This document shows, in pieces, positions 5,812-7,141 of a stretch of 7,141 bases of DNA (the first letter of the stretch is position 1; each line of letters begins with the position of its first letter). The DNA lies in assembly GCA_023265735.1 (NCBI GenBank), contig JAHFSN010000098.1, positions 1-7,141 of the forward strand. Reading direction: 5' to 3'. Made by a program: the position numbers and the translations under genes. The stretch is from Spirochaetaceae bacterium. Its GTDB lineage: Bacteria > Spirochaetota > Spirochaetia > JABEVK01. Under the pieces are notes generated by a model that was not told the origin of the DNA, did not search any database, and saw only the letters and a list, made by a program, of their open reading frames with translations.

Positions 5812-6867
5812 TTGCCTTCTTCACCCCGTCCCCCCCGATTCCTCCAGGCCTGCCGTGGGGAGCCCGTCGATGCGACCCCCGTGTGGCTCATGCGCCAGGC
5901 CGGCCGGTACATGGCCGAGTACCGAGCCCTCCGGGAACATCACACCATCCTCGACCTCATTGCCCACCCCGAGCTGGCCGCCGAGGTGACCCTCATGACC
6001 GTCAAGCGCTTCGCCCTCGACGCGGCCATCCTCTTTGCCGATCTTTTGCCCCCGTTGGCCGCCCTGGGCCTGGGCCTCGATTTCGTCAAGGACGAGGGTC
6101 CCAAGATCCTGCGTCCCCTGAAGACGGTCCGCGACATCGACCTGATGCCCTGCCCATCGGCCGAGGAGAGCCTTCCCGAGACCATGGCGGCCATCCGTCT
6201 GCTGCGGCCCGAACTCGACGGCCTGGGGGTTCCCCTCATCGGGTTCGGCGGGGCTCCGTTCACCCTGGCGGCCTACGCCATCGAGGGGGGTGGGTCGAGG
6301 GGCTACGACAAGGCCCGGACCCTTATGCTGAGGGAACCTTCGGCCTGGCAGCGCCTCATGAAGAAACTGACGGCGTTCCAGGCCGACTACCTGACGGCCC
6401 AGGTCAAGGCCGGGGTCCAGGCTCTCCAGGTGTTTGACAGCTGGGTGGGCGTCTTGGGCCGCGAGGAATACCGGCGCTACGTGGCCCCCTACAACCGCCA
6501 GCTCTTCGCCGCCCTCAAAAAGACGGGGGTGCCCGTCATCCATTTCACCACCCGGACCAGCGCCTACCTCGAGGACGTGGCCGCCGACGGCGCCGACCTC
6601 CTGGGCGTCGACGCCCAGCTCCCCCTGGCCGAGGTGCGGACCCGGCTCGGGTGGGACAAGCCCGTCCAGGGCAACCTGGAACCCCTGGCCCTCCTGGCCC
6701 CCTGGCGGGAGCTCAAGTACCGCATCGACGAGGTCCTCGATGGCAACGGCGGCAAGCCGGGGCACATCTTCAACGTGGGCCACGGCCTCGTCCCCCAGAC
6801 CGATCCCGACGCCGTGGCCCGGCTGGTCGATTACGTCCACGAACGCACCGCCGGAGGCCCCCGATGA
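5812..6867 (+). CDS. hemE: Uroporphyrinogen decarboxylase (HemE)
   Basis: HemE removes four carboxyl groups from uroporphyrinogen III to give coproporphyrinogen III, without a cofactor, in the cytosol. From TTG 5812 it is 351 residues, close to the family norm of about 350. Landmarks: PVWLMRQAGRYMAEYR (23-38), the first family signature with substrate-binding arginines; LFADLLP (74-80), whose Asp77 matches the catalytic aspartate; GFGGAPFTLAAY (144-155), the second signature; VFDSWVG (207-213); QGNLEP (286-291); and FNVGHGLVPQTDP (320-332) with the conserved His324. All key residues are present, so it should be active. The start is uncertain: in-frame TTG codons at 5743 and 5812 are possible, and the latter has the better ribosome binding site. 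It is divergent from hemA and its TGA overlaps the hemH ATG (ATGA), so the two are probably translationally coupled. Confidence 0.96.
   Translation: MPSSPRPPRFLQACRGEPVDATPVWLMRQAGRYMAEYRALREHHTILDLIAHPELAAEVTLMTVKRFALDAAILFADLLPPLAALGLGLDFVKDEGPKILRPLKTVRDIDLMPCPSAEESLPETMAAIRLLRPELDGLGVPLIGFGGAPFTLAAYAIEGGGSRGYDKARTLMLREPSAWQRLMKKLTAFQADYLTAQVKAGVQALQVFDSWVGVLGREEYRRYVAPYNRQLFAALKKTGVPVIHFTTRTSAYLEDVAADGADLLGVDAQLPLAEVRTRLGWDKPVQGNLEPLALLAPWRELKYRIDEVLDGNGGKPGHIFNVGHGLVPQTDPDAVARLVDYVHERTAGGPR
6853..6857 (+). promoter_or_regulatory. Ribosome binding site of hemH
   Basis: GGAGG lies inside the 3' end of hemE, six bases before the hemH ATG at 6864. With the ATGA overlap it supports coupled translation and shows that the hemH start itself is intact. 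Confidence 0.75.
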
Positions 6868-7141
6868 GCAAGCCCGTAGGAGTTCTGGTCATGGCCTACG
6901 GAGGCCCGGCGTCCCTCGACGAGATTCCCGGGTACCTGGCCGACATCCGGGCGGGCCGGGTGACGAGTAAGGCCATCCTCGACTAGATCACCGACAACTA
7001 CCGGCAGATCGGCGGCCGGTCGCCCCTCCCCGAAAAGACGGCGGCCCAGATCGCGGCCCTGGCGGCCCGGTTCGACCCGGCCCAGGTGAGGTTCTACCCC
7101 TGCATGCGCCACTGGTCGCCCTTGGTCGAGGACGCCGTGGG
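6864..7141 (+). pseudogene. hemH: Ferrochelatase (HemH), 5' part, interrupted by an in-frame TAG and cut by the window edge
   Basis: Ferrochelatase inserts iron into a porphyrin at the end of haem synthesis. The first 40 residues include VGVLVMAYGGPASLDEIPGY (5-24) and IRAGR (28-32), which resemble the Bacillus coproporphyrin ferrochelatase start (VMAYGTP...IRRGR) more than the proteobacterial type. Codon 41 (6984-6986) is TAG. In the same frame the family sequence continues at once as ITDNYRQIGGRSPL and then MRHWSPLVEDAV, with no further stop to the edge. The family normally has an acidic residue at codon 41, so a single base change from GAG would explain the TAG. No frameshift is seen. It is either a real nonsense mutation, a sequencing or assembly error, or readthrough. 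TAG ends three other genes here (the fusion gene, hemB, hemL), so general TAG reassignment is unlikely. The catalytic His and Glu regions lie beyond the window. Confidence 0.85.

Noticed and set aside
5821..6840. A 339-codon open frame on the minus strand over hemE
   Set aside because: hemE on the plus strand has every family motif; the opposite frame is compositionally biased antisense noise.
6981..6989. TAG as recoded pyrrolysine or general TAG reassignment
   Set aside because: Three genes in this window (fusion gene, hemB, hemL) end at TAG exactly where their families end, and ferrochelatases are not known to need pyrrolysine.

Overview
The window is a compact haem (tetrapyrrole) biosynthesis locus from a strongly GC-rich bacterium. 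Codons favour third-position G/C, most genes have AGGAG-type ribosome binding sites, and genes abut or overlap by 4 nt. The sequence alone does not fix the phylum. An early C5-pathway block (glutamyl-tRNA route to ALA) next to a hemE-hemH block, with a HemH N-terminus of the Bacillus coproporphyrin-ferrochelatase type, would fit a Gram-positive-like or Acidobacteriota-like lineage, but that is inference.

Layout: a left-pointing operon starts near 5677 and runs hemA (glutamyl-tRNA reductase, 5677-4790), a three-domain fusion HemC/SUMT/HemD (4793-2706), hemB (2684-1695), hemL (1677-403), an unrecognised 114-residue gene (398-54), and possibly the start of another small gene leaving the window at base 1. 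A right-pointing unit contains hemE (about 5812-6867) overlapping hemH (from 6864), which runs off the right edge and carries an in-frame TAG at codon 41. The divergent control region (5678-5811) is the only gap of note. It is locally AT-rich and holds a perfect 15-bp 7-1-7 palindrome between two candidate promoters.

Together the genes convert glutamyl-tRNA to glutamate-1-semialdehyde (HemA), ALA (HemL), porphobilinogen (HemB), hydroxymethylbilane (HemC part), uroporphyrinogen III (HemD part) and coproporphyrinogen III (HemE). The SUMT part opens the branch to precorrin-2 (sirohaem/cobalamin). HemH would insert iron at the end. The oxidase step is not seen and may lie to the right.

The unusual content lies in how reduced some enzymes are. 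HemA is about 295 residues, lacks the C-terminal dimerisation domain and has a degenerate nucleotide-binding glycine loop. The HemC part stops after domain 2, so the domain and cysteine that normally hold the dipyrromethane cofactor are absent. hemA also appears to be read from a leaderless transcript. I found no mobile element, CRISPR array, tRNA or rRNA, and no convincing terminator.
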